Shown here one piece after another: positions 18,210 through 27,230 of a stretch of DNA of 64,000 bases. This DNA comes from Allobosea sp. OK403 (GTDB lineage: Bacteria; Pseudomonadota; Alphaproteobacteria; Rhizobiales; Beijerinckiaceae): the NCBI RefSeq assembly GCF_900113835.1, contig NZ_FOQV01000002.1:496001-560000 (forward strand), in the 5' to 3' direction. Both the position numbers and the translations under genes were made by a program. The first letter of the stretch is position 1. Every line of letters starts with the position of its first letter. The notes below the pieces were generated by a model. It saw nothing but the letters and a program-made list of their open reading frames with translations. It did no database searches and was not told the origin of the DNA.

Positions 18210-19184
18210 ATGTTGAAACGCAGCTTCCTGGGCGGCGCGCTCGCCGCCCTCGCTTTTGCCGGTATGACGCCCGCCTTGTCCCAAGCCTATCCGACGCGGC
18301 CGATCACCCTGATCGTGCCCTATGCGCCCGGCGGCGCCACCGACATCATCGGCCGCGTCATCGCCGAGGAGGTCTCGCACACGATCGGCCAGCGCGTCGT
18401 GGTCGAGAACCGCGCCGGCGCGGCCGGTAGCGTCGGTGCGGCGGCCGTGGCCCGGGCCCAGCCCGATGGCTACACCCTGCTGATGGGTGCGCTCACCAGC
18501 CATTCCATCAATATGGGCCTGCAGGCCAAGCCCGGCTTCGACCTGAAAAAGGATTTCGCGCCGGTCACGCTCGCCGGCACGGTTGGCCTCGCGCTCGTCG
18601 TCCACCCCTCGGTGCAGGCCAAGACCATCCCCGAGCTGGTCGCACTGGCCAAGGCCAGGCCCGACGACTTCAACTACGCTTCCTCCGGCAATGGCTCGCC
18701 GCAGCATCTGGCGGGCGAGATGTTCAATGCGCGGGCCGGCACCAAGCTCGGCCATGTCGCCTATCGCGGCTCGGGCCCGGCGATGACCGACATGATCGGC
18801 GGTCAGGTCAAGGTGATGTTCGACACGATCCCCTCCGTGCTCCAGCATGTGAATGCCGGCTCGCTGAAGGCGATCGCGACGACCGGCCGCGAGCCCTCGC
18901 CCTTCATGCCGGATTATCCGACCGCGATCTCGCAGGGCCTGGCCGATTTCGAGATCGGCTCCTGGTTCGGCGTACTGGCCCCGGCCGGCACACCGCAGCC
19001 CGTCATCGACAAGCTCAACACCGAGATCGGCAAGGCGCTGAGGAGCTCGCGGGCGCTGGAGGCGATGAAGCTCCAGGGCGTCGCGCCCAAGCCGGGCACG
19101 CCGGCCGAGGCGGCTGCGCTGATCGACAGCGAGATGACGAAATGGAACGAATTGATCAAGGCGACCGGGATCAAGCCGGAATGA
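18210..19184 (+). CDS. Bug-family (TctC-like) solute-binding protein
   Basis: 324 residues; the start is fixed by AGGAGGAG seven bases before the ATG. A signal peptide (LKRSFLGGALAALAFAGMTP) leads to the mature start YPTRPITLIVPYAPGGATD, with NRAGAAGSVGAAAVARA as the second carboxylate-binding loop. It would present a carboxylic acid to a tripartite tricarboxylate transporter, whose membrane genes are not in this window. The dehydrogenase gene follows 7 bp downstream, so they form an operon and the ligand may be that enzyme's substrate or precursor. Confidence 0.93.
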   Translation: MLKRSFLGGALAALAFAGMTPALSQAYPTRPITLIVPYAPGGATDIIGRVIAEEVSHTIGQRVVVENRAGAAGSVGAAAVARAQPDGYTLLMGALTSHSINMGLQAKPGFDLKKDFAPVTLAGTVGLALVVHPSVQAKTIPELVALAKARPDDFNYASSGNGSPQHLAGEMFNARAGTKLGHVAYRGSGPAMTDMIGGQVKVMFDTIPSVLQHVNAGSLKAIATTGREPSPFMPDYPTAISQGLADFEIGSWFGVLAPAGTPQPVIDKLNTEIGKALRSSRALEAMKLQGVAPKPGTPAEAAALIDSEMTKWNELIKATGIKPE

Positions 19185-19191
19185 GGGCGCG

Positions 19192-20109
19192 ATGACAGGA
19201 ACCATCCAGCGTGTCGCCATCGTCGGCGCCGGCATGATCGGTGCGAGCTGGGCAGCGCTTGCCACCGCCCACGGCCTCGACATCTGCGCCTATGATCCGG
19301 CTCCGGAAGCCGAGGTAAAGTTTCGCGCCTATGTCGAACGCGCTCGCGCACAACTCGCCGAGCTCGGCCTGATCGGCACCGGCGACATCGCCTTTTCCGG
19401 CAATCTCGCAGAAACCTTGTCCGGTGCACAATTCGTGCAGGAAAACGGCCCCGAGAACGAGGCCGTGAAGCGCGAGCTGCTCGCCCGCATCGATGCCGGA
19501 AGTCCGCAGGATGCGATCATTGCCAGCTCGACTTCGGCGCTGGTCCGCAGCGCCATCGTCGCCGATTGCGCAAACCCTGCCCGCATCATCGTCGCCCATC
19601 CGTTCAACCCGCCGCATCTCGTGCCGCTGGTCGAGATCGTCGGCGAGGACGAGGCTATGGTTGCGCGCGCCACCGCCTTTTACCGCGAGCTCGGCCGCCG
19701 GCCGGTGATCCTGAACCGCGAAATGCCCGGCCATATCGCCAACCGGCTGGCCTCGGCGCTCTACCGGGAGGCGGTGCATCTGGTCGAGCAGGGCGTCGCC
19801 AGCGTCTCCGAAATCGACGCGGCTTTGTGCAATGGTCCCGGTCTGCGCTGGGCCCTGATGGGGCCGCATATGACCTATCATCTCGGCGGCGGCGAAGGCG
19901 GCATCGCTGGCTACCTCGCCCATCTCGGCCCAAGCCAGGTGCGGCGCTGGCAAGCGCTGGGCAATCCGGGCCTGGGCGAGGAGGTCCAGCGCGCGATCAT
20001 CGCCGGCATCGCGGAAGAAGCTGCCGGCCGTTCGATCGCTGAACTGGAGACGCGCCGCGACGAGGGTCTGCTTGCCTTGTTGAAGTCGCGCAAACTCGTC
20101 AGCGAGTAG
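19192..20109 (+). CDS. 3-hydroxyacyl-CoA dehydrogenase family NAD-dependent dehydrogenase
   Basis: 305 residues. The Rossmann start is VAIVGAGMIGASWAA. His136 in AHPFNPPHLVPLVE and Glu148 form the catalytic His-Glu pair, ASSTSA supplies the substrate Ser/Asn region, and GHIANRLASALYREA starts the helical C-domain. Length and overall pattern are closer to L-gulonate 3-dehydrogenase and L-carnitine dehydrogenase than to fatty-acid HADs. It probably oxidises a 3-hydroxy acid supplied by the binding protein encoded just upstream. The substrate is not decidable from sequence. Confidence 0.9.
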   Translation: MTGTIQRVAIVGAGMIGASWAALATAHGLDICAYDPAPEAEVKFRAYVERARAQLAELGLIGTGDIAFSGNLAETLSGAQFVQENGPENEAVKRELLARIDAGSPQDAIIASSTSALVRSAIVADCANPARIIVAHPFNPPHLVPLVEIVGEDEAMVARATAFYRELGRRPVILNREMPGHIANRLASALYREAVHLVEQGVASVSEIDAALCNGPGLRWALMGPHMTYHLGGGEGGIAGYLAHLGPSQVRRWQALGNPGLGEEVQRAIIAGIAEEAAGRSIAELETRRDEGLLALLKSRKLVSE

Positions 20110-20125
20110 CACGCTTCGCCTGCGA

Positions 20126-20875
20126 TCAGGCGAAAACGCGCGGCCGCAATCCCGTGTGGAACCAGGTGATCATCGAATAGATGTCGTAGACCGGCAATCC
20201 GGTCGCGGCCTGCACCGCCGCGGCATAGGGCGGCATATTGGTGCATTCCAGCACGATCGCGCCGACATCCGGGTTCTTCGCGATGAGGTCGAGCGCGGCT
20301 TCGACCACATCCTGCTCGGCAAGGTCGATGTCCATGTCGTCCTTCTCGGCCTTGATCAGGACGCGGAAGAATTCCTGGCCGTTCTCGGTGCCCGCAACCG
20401 GCACGTCGAGCGGCACGCCCGCCGCTTCGAGATGAGCCGGGCTCAGCGTTCCCGCCGAAACCGTGACCAGCCCGACGCGCTTGCCGGGCGGCAGCGTCGC
20501 CTGCACCCAGGGCACCTGCATCAGTGACGAGGTCGCGACGGGAACGCCGACAGCAGCAGCGATCTCACGCTGGAACAGCGACAGGAAGCCGCAATTGGTC
20601 GTGATCGCCTCCGCGCCGAGGCGGACGAGATCCCGGGCTGCATTGATGAAATCCGGCAGCAGGCCGGCAGCGCCCTGCATCACCACCTTGTCGGGGCTCG
20701 CGCCGGACACCACGCGGTACAGCACCGGGAACGGCCAGGTCGCGCCATTGCCCATATCGCCGATGATGCGAGGGAAGCGCGCCTCCAGCATCAGGATCCC
20801 GAGCGGCGCGCCATAGATCGCCTTGCCGCCGCGCGCGATGCGGCCGGTAGCCGGCGAAAGAGTGCGTGACGTCAT
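20126..20875 (-). CDS. Aspartate/glutamate racemase family protein
   Basis: 249 residues from ATG 20875. The two catalytic-type cysteines of the Asp/Glu/hydantoin racemase superfamily are present: Cys95 in ITTNCGFLSLF and Cys211 in VLECTNMPPY, each in a TN-C or E-C-TN context. The N-terminus (GAPLGILMLEARFPRIIGD) is typical. The fold also includes hydantoin racemase and maleate isomerase, so the reaction is open; a cofactor-independent racemisation or isomerisation is expected in the cytoplasm. It is convergent with the dehydrogenase gene, with only 16 bp between the stops. Confidence 0.88.
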   Translation of the reverse strand: MTSRTLSPATGRIARGGKAIYGAPLGILMLEARFPRIIGDMGNGATWPFPVLYRVVSGASPDKVVMQGAAGLLPDFINAARDLVRLGAEAITTNCGFLSLFQREIAAAVGVPVATSSLMQVPWVQATLPPGKRVGLVTVSAGTLSPAHLEAAGVPLDVPVAGTENGQEFFRVLIKAEKDDMDIDLAEQDVVEAALDLIAKNPDVGAIVLECTNMPPYAAAVQAATGLPVYDIYSMITWFHTGLRPRVFA

Positions 20876-20944
20876 CGAGGTATTCCACAAGGGCTGAGCA
20901 GTAAGGGCTCCGGGCGGACGGAGAGGCGCTGCCCGCCGCTGGCG

Positions 20945-22363
20945 TCACGTTCTCGCGTAGACATCCTCGAGGCGGACAATGTCGTCCTCGCCGGTATAGG
21001 AGCCGACCTGGACCTCGATGAGCTCGAGCGCGATCTTGCCGGGGTTGGCGAGGCGGTGGGTGCAGCCGATCGGCAGGTAGATCGACTCGTTCTCGTGGAT
21101 ATAGGAGACCGCGCCGTCGAGGGTGACCTCGGCGGTGCCCGAGACCACGACCCAATGCTCGGCGCGGTGGAAATGCTTCTGCAGGCTGAGCAACCCGCCG
21201 GGCTTGACGTTGATGCGCTTGACCTGGAACCGCGCCCCGAGATCGATACGCTGATACCAGCCCCAGGGCCGGTAGATGCGCAGATGCTCGCTCGCCTCGC
21301 GCCGGCCGTCGCTCTTCATCTGCTCGACCAGCACCTTGACGTTGGCGGCCTGCGCCTTGGTCGTGACCAGGACCGCGTCGCGCGTCGTTACGACGACGGC
21401 GTCATCAAGCCCGATCACCGTCGTCAGGATGTCCTCGCTGCGCACCAGCGTACCGCGCGTATCGAGCGCGACCACCGGCCCTTCCAACACATTACCATCG
21501 CCGTCCTTCGGCTTGACCTCATAGATCGAGTCCCAGGCGCCGACATCCGACCAGTCGAAGCTCGCCGCGAGCACGCCGGCATGCTTGGTCTTCTCCATCA
21601 CGGCGTAATCGATCGAGACCTTCATCGCCCGCGCGAAGCTGGCCGCATCGAGCCGCAGGAAGTCGAGGTCGCGTTTAGCCTCGGCAAGCGCGGCGCGCGC
21701 ACCCTCGATCACCTCCGGCGCATAGAGGTCGAGCTCCTCGATCATCCGGGCGGCTGCAAAAACGAAATTGCCGCTGTTCCAGAGGAAGCCTTGGTCGACA
21801 TAGAGCTGGGCCGTCTTCGCATCCGGCTTCTCGACGAAGCGAGTCAGGCGGCTCGCACCAGGCACGTCGAGCGCGCCGCCGGGCTCGAGATAGCCGTAAC
21901 CGGTCGCGGGCTTCGTCGGCACGATGCCGAAGGTCATGATCAGGCCCGAGGCCGCAAGCGTTGCAGCCTTGGCGCAATCGGCGCGGAAGCCGTCGACATC
22001 GGCGACGATATGGTCGGCCGCCAGCGCGACACAGATCGCATCCCCCGCCCGGCTGCTCGCCAGGAGCGCGCCGACGGCGATGGCGGCAGCGGAATCGCGC
22101 CGCTCCGGCTCCAGGACGATGTCGCCTGCGACACCGACCGCCTGCATCTGCTCGGCGACGACGAAGCGGAATTCATGATTGGTGACGACGATCGGCTTGT
22201 CGAAGGAGGCATCCTTCACCCGCAGCAGCGTTGCCTGGAAGGTCGACAGACCGTCATCCAGCAGGCCGATGAACTGTTTGGGCATCGTATCGCGTGACAA
22301 AGGCCACAGCCGCGTCCCGGAACCACCAGCCATGATCAAGGGTATGATGTGCGCTGAAGCCAT
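20945..22363 (-). CDS. manC: Mannose-1-phosphate guanylyltransferase / mannose-6-phosphate isomerase
   Basis: 472 residues from MASAHIIPL, the standard length for the bifunctional AlgA/XanB/ManC type. The nucleotidyltransferase signature is IMAGGSGTRLWPLSR with MPKQF, followed by FVEKPD and a C-terminal cupin (phosphomannose isomerase) domain with RPWGWYQRIDLG and LQKHFHRAEHWVVVSG metal-binding residues. It makes GDP-mannose for exopolysaccharide or LPS. It diverges from the sugar-phosphate transferase gene, with which it probably forms an exopolysaccharide locus. The in-frame TTG at 22399 is an alternative start. Confidence 0.94.
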   Translation of the reverse strand: MASAHIIPLIMAGGSGTRLWPLSRDTMPKQFIGLLDDGLSTFQATLLRVKDASFDKPIVVTNHEFRFVVAEQMQAVGVAGDIVLEPERRDSAAAIAVGALLASSRAGDAICVALAADHIVADVDGFRADCAKAATLAASGLIMTFGIVPTKPATGYGYLEPGGALDVPGASRLTRFVEKPDAKTAQLYVDQGFLWNSGNFVFAAARMIEELDLYAPEVIEGARAALAEAKRDLDFLRLDAASFARAMKVSIDYAVMEKTKHAGVLAASFDWSDVGAWDSIYEVKPKDGDGNVLEGPVVALDTRGTLVRSEDILTTVIGLDDAVVVTTRDAVLVTTKAQAANVKVLVEQMKSDGRREASEHLRIYRPWGWYQRIDLGARFQVKRINVKPGGLLSLQKHFHRAEHWVVVSGTAEVTLDGAVSYIHENESIYLPIGCTHRLANPGKIALELIEVQVGSYTGEDDIVRLEDVYART

Positions 22364-22743
22364 GATGCTGGTGTCGACCTGAATGAGGATAATCGGCAAG
22401 TTTTTCTACGGGAGACGGCAGTCATAGCCAAGCTTGACCGCAGCGGAAAGTGCCGGCGGACAGCAGCAAGGCACGCCGCAACGGCGCGCCGTTCGAGCCG
22501 GGCAGCGCCGGGTGGCTTGATCCGCGGCAAACGCCGCCGGTCATTTGCTCGCACGTGACGGAGCCGGCCCGTCCCGCCAACCATGCGACCGCCGAATTTC
22601 GTCTCGTTTCGGTACAGTCCGCAGCGGTACGCCGATTGCGATTTCACCACCGAAAGCGTTCCCGGCCGGACAAGTGTTCCGATCCGGGTCGCCGATTGCA
22701 GCACGGACCTTCGGGCTCCCGCGCCATGGTGGAGTCGGGCAGG
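22364..22743. other. Divergent promoter region of the exopolysaccharide pair
   Basis: This 380-bp spacer separates manC (minus) from the glycosyl-phosphate transferase gene (plus). Both flanking frames stay open into it but lose family similarity. I see no clear operator, RNA gene or repeat. Confidence 0.4.
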
Positions 22744-24198
22744 ATGGCAAGCGTCGACGATCTGAACTACGCGGCCGGACGAACCGGAGAGGCACGCGTC
22801 AGGCCAGAGCGCAGCTCCCCCTTGCGACACTGGATCGGCCTGATCACCGCGCTGACCGACGCCGTCGTGATCATGGCCATCGTCGCCCTCACCTCGGTCA
22901 CATACCACCTGCTGGCTTTCGATGAGTTCGGCAGCGCCCGGATCATGCTGGAGCTGGCGATGATGCTGGCGGCCATCTTCGTCTTCAGCAATCTGCTGCG
23001 CGGCCGCTACCAGATCGCCAATTATCTCTCGACCAAGGGGCAGGTTTCAGCGGCCTTCGCGGTCTGGAACATCACCATGATCGCCTTCATCGCGATCACC
23101 TTCATGGCCAAGACCATCGATCACTATTCGCGCGGCGTGATCATCGCGACCTATTTCACCGCTCCCCTCCTGATCGCGCTGGCGCGCTCATCCATCACCC
23201 GCAGCATCTCAATGGCGAGCAAGACCGGGCGCATCACCTCCGAGCGGATTTTCCTGATCGGACGTGAGCAGGACGTCATGTCCTTCGTCTCCCGGCACCA
23301 GCCCTGGAACATCGGCTTCGCCATCGTCGATGTCGCCTTCCTCGGCGACACCGATAATCCGGATGCGCTCGCAGCCGACCTCGGCTCCGCCGTCGCGCGC
23401 TGTCGGGCGATGCAGCCGGACGCGATTTACATCGCCATGCCCTGGTCGAAGCAGGAGGCGATCGACGCCTGCATCGACGCCTTCATGAACCTGCCGGCCG
23501 CGATTCACCTCGCCCCGGAGCGGATCATGGACCGCTTCGACAACCCCCATATCGTCCGCACCGGAACCTTCGCCAGCCTCCGCCTGACGCGACCGGCCCT
23601 GTCCGCCCTCGAGAACACCGCCAAGCGCATTTTCGATATGGTCGGCGCGCTGACGATCCTGCTCCTGAGCCTGCCGCTGCTACTGCTGATCGCCCTCGTG
23701 ATCCGGCTCGATTCAGCGGGCCCTGTCCTGTTCCTGCAGCGTCGTCATGGCTTCAACCAGCGGACCTTCCGCATCTTGAAGTTCCGCACCATGACCACGA
23801 CCGATGACGGCGACGTCATCCGCCAGGCGCGGCGCAACGATCCGCGCATCACCCGCGTCGGCCGCGTGCTGCGGCGCTATAATCTCGACGAATTGCCGCA
23901 ATTGCTGAATGTCGTCGCCGGCCAGATGTCGCTGGTCGGCCCGCGCCCGCATGCCCTGGCGCATGACCACGAGTTCCAGCGCAAGATCGCGCTTTATGCG
24001 CGCCGCCATAACGTCAAGCCCGGCATCACCGGCTGGGCGCAGGTCAACGGCCTGCGCGGCGAGACCGATACCGACGAGAAGATGGCCAAGCGTATCGCCT
24101 ATGACCACTGGTACATCGACAATTGGTCGTTCTGGCTCGATCTTGGCATCCTGCTACGGACGGTCTTCAGCAAGAAGGCCTTCGCCAATGCCGGCTGA
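22744..24198 (+). CDS. Exopolysaccharide polyprenyl-phosphate glycosylphosphotransferase (WcaJ-like)
   Basis: 484 residues from the ATG nine bases after GGAG (22744); ATG 22726 is an alternative. The N-terminal half has four to five membrane helices (ITALTDAVVIMAIVALTSV, LELAMMLAAIFVFSNLL, VWNITMIAFIAITFMA, VIIATYFTAPLLIALA) and a CoA-binding-like domain (RIFLIGREQDV). The C-terminal bacterial sugar transferase domain begins AKRIFDMVGALTILLLSLPL and has FRILKFRTM, ELPQLLNVVAGQMSLVGPRP and KPGITGWAQVNGLRG. It transfers a sugar-1-phosphate to undecaprenyl phosphate, the first membrane step of polysaccharide assembly. Confidence 0.93.
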   Translation: MASVDDLNYAAGRTGEARVRPERSSPLRHWIGLITALTDAVVIMAIVALTSVTYHLLAFDEFGSARIMLELAMMLAAIFVFSNLLRGRYQIANYLSTKGQVSAAFAVWNITMIAFIAITFMAKTIDHYSRGVIIATYFTAPLLIALARSSITRSISMASKTGRITSERIFLIGREQDVMSFVSRHQPWNIGFAIVDVAFLGDTDNPDALAADLGSAVARCRAMQPDAIYIAMPWSKQEAIDACIDAFMNLPAAIHLAPERIMDRFDNPHIVRTGTFASLRLTRPALSALENTAKRIFDMVGALTILLLSLPLLLLIALVIRLDSAGPVLFLQRRHGFNQRTFRILKFRTMTTTDDGDVIRQARRNDPRITRVGRVLRRYNLDELPQLLNVVAGQMSLVGPRPHALAHDHEFQRKIALYARRHNVKPGITGWAQVNGLRGETDTDEKMAKRIAYDHWYIDNWSFWLDLGILLRTVFSKKAFANAG

Positions 24199-24255
24199 TC
24201 GGAGCGTCTCGCCGGCTCACAGAACGAGAGGCTGTTTAGGGAACTCTGCGCCGGA

Positions 24256-24627
24256 TCAGGAGCGCTCCTGCACGAGCGCGCGCTTCCGCGCCACGGCGAG
24301 ATAGGCCAGGGCCAACACGACCGCGACCGCCGCGCCTGCGACCTTGACCACGGCGTCGTGAATCCGGCCATGGCGCGTAGCCTCAAGATATTGGGCGGCC
24401 TCGAGCATGACGATCGCGACCGACATCGCGAGCAGGACCCGGCCAAGGTGGCGCGGATAGGCGGCAGCGAAGGCCGATGTGATGACGAACCAGCCAAGGA
24501 AGCGGCTGATGTCCGGAATCTCGTCGAAGAGATGCGGCCTGGATCCGATCGGCATGATCGAAACCCAGACGAGATAAGCAAGCCCGATCCAGGCGCAAAC
24601 CAGGGCTGCCGATTTGAAGACGCGCAT
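24256..24627 (-). CDS. VanZ-like family membrane protein
   Basis: 123 residues from MRVFKSAAL. Four hydrophobic helices are visible (ALVCAWIGLAYLVWVSIMPI, FLGWFVITSAFAAAYP, VLLAMSVAIVMLEAAQYL, GAAVAVVLALAYLAVA), with RPHLFDEIPDISRFLGW between the first two, a layout typical of short VanZ-like proteins. Function in Gram-negative bacteria is not established. Its position next to exopolysaccharide genes, convergent with the transferase gene, suggests an envelope role, but that is inference. Confidence 0.7.
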   Translation of the reverse strand: MRVFKSAALVCAWIGLAYLVWVSIMPIGSRPHLFDEIPDISRFLGWFVITSAFAAAYPRHLGRVLLAMSVAIVMLEAAQYLEATRHGRIHDAVVKVAGAAVAVVLALAYLAVARKRALVQERS

Positions 24628-24757
24628 GAACAACCCCAACACAGCATTGTCGGCCGGACACGGCCAACCCATCGAATCGGCGCCGCCATCAGCCGGGATT
24701 ACCCGGACCGGCTGACTTATCCGCTAACGACCACGGATCGCGGAAGCAAGACCGCGA

Positions 24758-25006
24758 TCAGAGCGCCTCCGCCAATGCCGGCGCGATGATCGGGTCGACA
24801 CAGATCATGGGCTGCGCCGGAACCGCCTCATATTCCGCATGGATCGAGCGGCTGACATAGGATTTGTAGCCGAGCCAGGAGCCCAAGGCACTCTGACAGC
24901 GCCCGCAGGACACGACGGCTTCATCGGCCAGCACGGCGGGGAGGACGATCGAGGGCGAGCCGCAGGCGCTGCAGGCGAACTGAGCCGTCCCATCCGTTCC
25001 CGTCAT
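24758..25006 (-). CDS. Small zinc-ribbon protein, unknown function
   Basis: 82 residues from the ATG eight bases after GGAG; the longer frame to 25117 is not supported. Two CxxC pairs (Cys12-Cys15 in ACSACG and Cys34-Cys37 in SCGRC) form a typical zinc ribbon. The C-terminal half (SWLGYKSYVSRSIHAEYEAV) is not recognised. It diverges from the LysR-type gene, with 171 bp between the starts. It may bind nucleic acid or a partner protein; nothing shows which. Confidence 0.65.
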   Translation of the reverse strand: MTGTDGTAQFACSACGSPSIVLPAVLADEAVVSCGRCQSALGSWLGYKSYVSRSIHAEYEAVPAQPMICVDPIIAPALAEAL

Positions 25007-25177
25007 CAATTCGTCTCCATTCGGCACAAAACGCGAAGGCGCGCCAGAACAGCAATATCGAGGCCAAGATGAACGGTTGCCGTCAGATCTGAAGAACCTC
25101 TCCGTCGATCCACGCACGCGCCAACTCGCGAAGCCGCCGGCCTTGTGCGAGACTGAGCGCCTGAAGAGGCCGGCCCG

Positions 25178-26080
25178 GTGGCCGAGACCAGCGGGCTGCT
25201 TGGCGTGAACTACCGTCAGATCGAAATCTTCTCGGCCGTGATGAAGGCCGGCACCGTCTCGCGCGCAGCGGAGCTGATCGGGCTGACGCAGCCGGCCGTC
25301 AGCCGCGCCATCGCGGAACTGGAACGCGCCATCGGCTTCTCACTGTTCGACCGTGTTCGCAACCGCATCATCCCGACGCCGGAAGGCAAATTATTCTACG
25401 CCGATATCGAGCGCTCCTTCCTCGGCATGGACACGTTGCGCGCGGCCGCCGCGCGCATCCGCGACCAAGGCTCGGGCCAATTGCGCATCGGCTCGCTCTC
25501 GGCGCTGGGCTCCTCTCTTGTCCCGCGCGCGGTGAAGCGTTTCCGCGTGGTGCATCCCGATATCCGCGTCACGCTGATGGTGCTGCCATCGCGGGACGTA
25601 CGCGACGGCGTGGCCTCGGGTGAGTTCGACATCGGGCTGGCGGCGGACGAGATCGACGTCACCGGCGTGCTGCACCAATCCTTCGTCACGCCGCGCGTCC
25701 TCTGCGCCCTGCCGCAGGGCCATCCCTTGGCAGCGAACGAGATCATCGGCCCCCATGATCTCGATGGCGTCGATTTCATTGCCTATGTCCCCGAGGATCG
25801 AGCCCGGCAGCGCCTTGACCTGATCTTCACCGAAGCCGGCGTCGCCCCCAACATCGTGGTCGAGACGATCTATGCCGCGACCGTCTGCGCCCTGGTGGCC
25901 GAGGGTGTCGGCGTTGGCCTCGTCAGCCCCTATGCTATCGCCGGAGCAGATCCGACCCGGCTGGTGCTGCGGCCCTTCGAGCCCGTGGTTCAGAGCAAGA
26001 GCCTGCTGATCCTGCCGCTCGACCGCCCCAAATCCCAACTCGTGCGCGATTTCATCGACTGCCTGATGGCGGCGCGCTGA
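25178..26080 (+). CDS. LysR family transcriptional regulator
   Basis: 300 residues from a GTG with an AGAGG-like site upstream. The winged helix is standard (YRQIEIFSAVMKAGTVSRAA, LTQPAVSRAIAELE, GFSLFDRVRN). The effector domain begins GSGQLRIGSLSALGSSLVPRA, with two periplasmic-binding-protein-like lobes. It resembles regulators of opine or amino acid uptake operons (OccR/NocR-like), which fits the importer genes starting at 26324, but the ligand is unknown. The palindromes at 26195-26308 separate it from those genes. Confidence 0.92.
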   Translation: MAETSGLLGVNYRQIEIFSAVMKAGTVSRAAELIGLTQPAVSRAIAELERAIGFSLFDRVRNRIIPTPEGKLFYADIERSFLGMDTLRAAAARIRDQGSGQLRIGSLSALGSSLVPRAVKRFRVVHPDIRVTLMVLPSRDVRDGVASGEFDIGLAADEIDVTGVLHQSFVTPRVLCALPQGHPLAANEIIGPHDLDGVDFIAYVPEDRARQRLDLIFTEAGVAPNIVVETIYAATVCALVAEGVGVGLVSPYAIAGADPTRLVLRPFEPVVQSKSLLILPLDRPKSQLVRDFIDCLMAAR

Positions 26081-26194
26081 CGCGACCGCTCTGGAGCGGG
26101 GCAGGTATAAATCCTAGGCATCGTCTCATTACCGCAACGCGATTGTCGCCCGGGCAACGGCCTCTATCGTCGCAGACGGCTGATAGAGCCGGGT

Positions 26195-26233
26195 GATTTC
26201 GGATGGGATCACCGAGTGATCCCATCCGAAATC
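26195..26233 (+). terminator. Perfect 18-bp stem hairpin after the LysR gene
   Basis: Arms 26195-26212 and 26216-26233 (beginning GATTTCGGATGGG) are perfectly complementary around a CGA triloop. The structure lies about 115 bp after the LysR-type stop and before the importer operon. No U run follows directly. It would strongly fold in RNA from either strand, so terminator, attenuator or cruciform roles are all possible. Confidence 0.55.
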
Positions 26234-26259
26234 TGAATCCGTCTCTCATCTAAAAGTGA

Positions 26260-26308
26260 GAGCAGGATCAATGCGAAAAACCGGTTCCCACTTTTTCGCA
26301 TCCTGCTC
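26260..26308. repeat. Rhizobiales GAAAAACCGGTTCCCACTTTTTC-type palindromic repeat
   Basis: Arms GAGCAGG-(4-base bulge)-ATGCGAAAAA (26260-26280) and TTTTTCGCAT-CCTGCTC (26292-26308) pair around an 11-base loop. From memory, this is a very common intergenic palindrome in Rhizobiales genomes. Here it ends about 15 bp before the start of the binding-protein gene and so falls in its 5' leader, just upstream of the ribosome binding site. Confidence 0.65.
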
Positions 26309-26323
26309 GAGAGGGAGCATGCC

Positions 26324-27187
26324 ATGCCGTTCTTTTCCAAACGCATCACGATGGCTGCCATGGCGCTTGGCCTCGTCGCGGCCGCCCCCTGTGCGACACA
26401 AGCCCAGCAATCCAGCCTCGCAGGCAAGACCATCACCATCGGCATCCATAACCGCGCACCCTGGGGCTATCGCGACAAGAATGGCGATGTGATCGGCTAT
26501 CATCCCGATCTGGTGCGCGCAGCACTCGCCCCGCTCGGCGTCAAGGCAATCGAGTTCACCGTGGCCGATTTCGGCGCGCTGATCCCCGGCCTCTTGGCCA
26601 ACCGCTTCGACATCATCGCATCCGGTGTCGCCATTACCCCAGCGCGCTGCCAGCAGGTGCTCTTCGGTGAGCCCGATCTCTCGGCCGGCGACGGGCTGCT
26701 CGTGCTCAAGGGCAATCCGCTGAACCTGCACAGCTATGAGGACATCATCAAAAATCCGAAGGTGAAGCTCGGTGGCGGGCGTGGCACGGAGAACGCCAAG
26801 AATGCGCTCGCAGCCGGCGTGCCCGAGGACCGTCTCCTGCTCTTCCCCAACAACGAGGCAGTGGTCAGCGCCATGCTGGCCGGCCGCGTCGATGCCGCGA
26901 CCCTGTCGGCGCCCAGCGTATCGGGACTGATGGAAGCCGGCGGCATGAACGGCATCGAGCGCGCCTTGCCGTTCAAGGGCTATGTCCGGCCCGACGGCAG
27001 CGAATACATGATGGCAACTGCCGTGGTGTTCGCCCCCAGGGACAAGGAGTTGCAGGCGATCTACAACGCGCAGCTCGCCAAGCTGAAGGCCGACGGCACG
27101 GTCAAGGCATTGATGGACAAATATAACTTTACCGACGCCGAGGCGCCTCCGCACGCTAGCTCCGCCGAACTCTGCGCCAAAAACTGA
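26324..27187 (+). CDS. ABC transporter binding protein, ectoine/hydroxyectoine EhuB-like
   Basis: 287 residues with a GAGGGAG site before the ATG. A signal peptide (ITMAAMALGLVAAAPCATQA) precedes a SBP_bac_3 domain: LAGKTITIGIHNRAPWGYRD, GYHPDLVRAALAPLGV, ADFGALIPGLLANRFDIIAS. The IHNRAPWG and GGGRGTEN stretches recall EhuB, the binding protein for ectoines, but other zwitterionic amino compounds are possible. It begins an operon-like run with two permeases and an amidohydrolase. No ATP-binding subunit gene accompanies it in this window. Confidence 0.85.
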   Translation: MPFFSKRITMAAMALGLVAAAPCATQAQQSSLAGKTITIGIHNRAPWGYRDKNGDVIGYHPDLVRAALAPLGVKAIEFTVADFGALIPGLLANRFDIIASGVAITPARCQQVLFGEPDLSAGDGLLVLKGNPLNLHSYEDIIKNPKVKLGGGRGTENAKNALAAGVPEDRLLLFPNNEAVVSAMLAGRVDAATLSAPSVSGLMEAGGMNGIERALPFKGYVRPDGSEYMMATAVVFAPRDKELQAIYNAQLAKLKADGTVKALMDKYNFTDAEAPPHASSAELCAKN

Positions 27188-27230
27188 CGCCCAGAAAAAC
27201 TGACGCTCAGACCAGAAACCCACCGTCATC

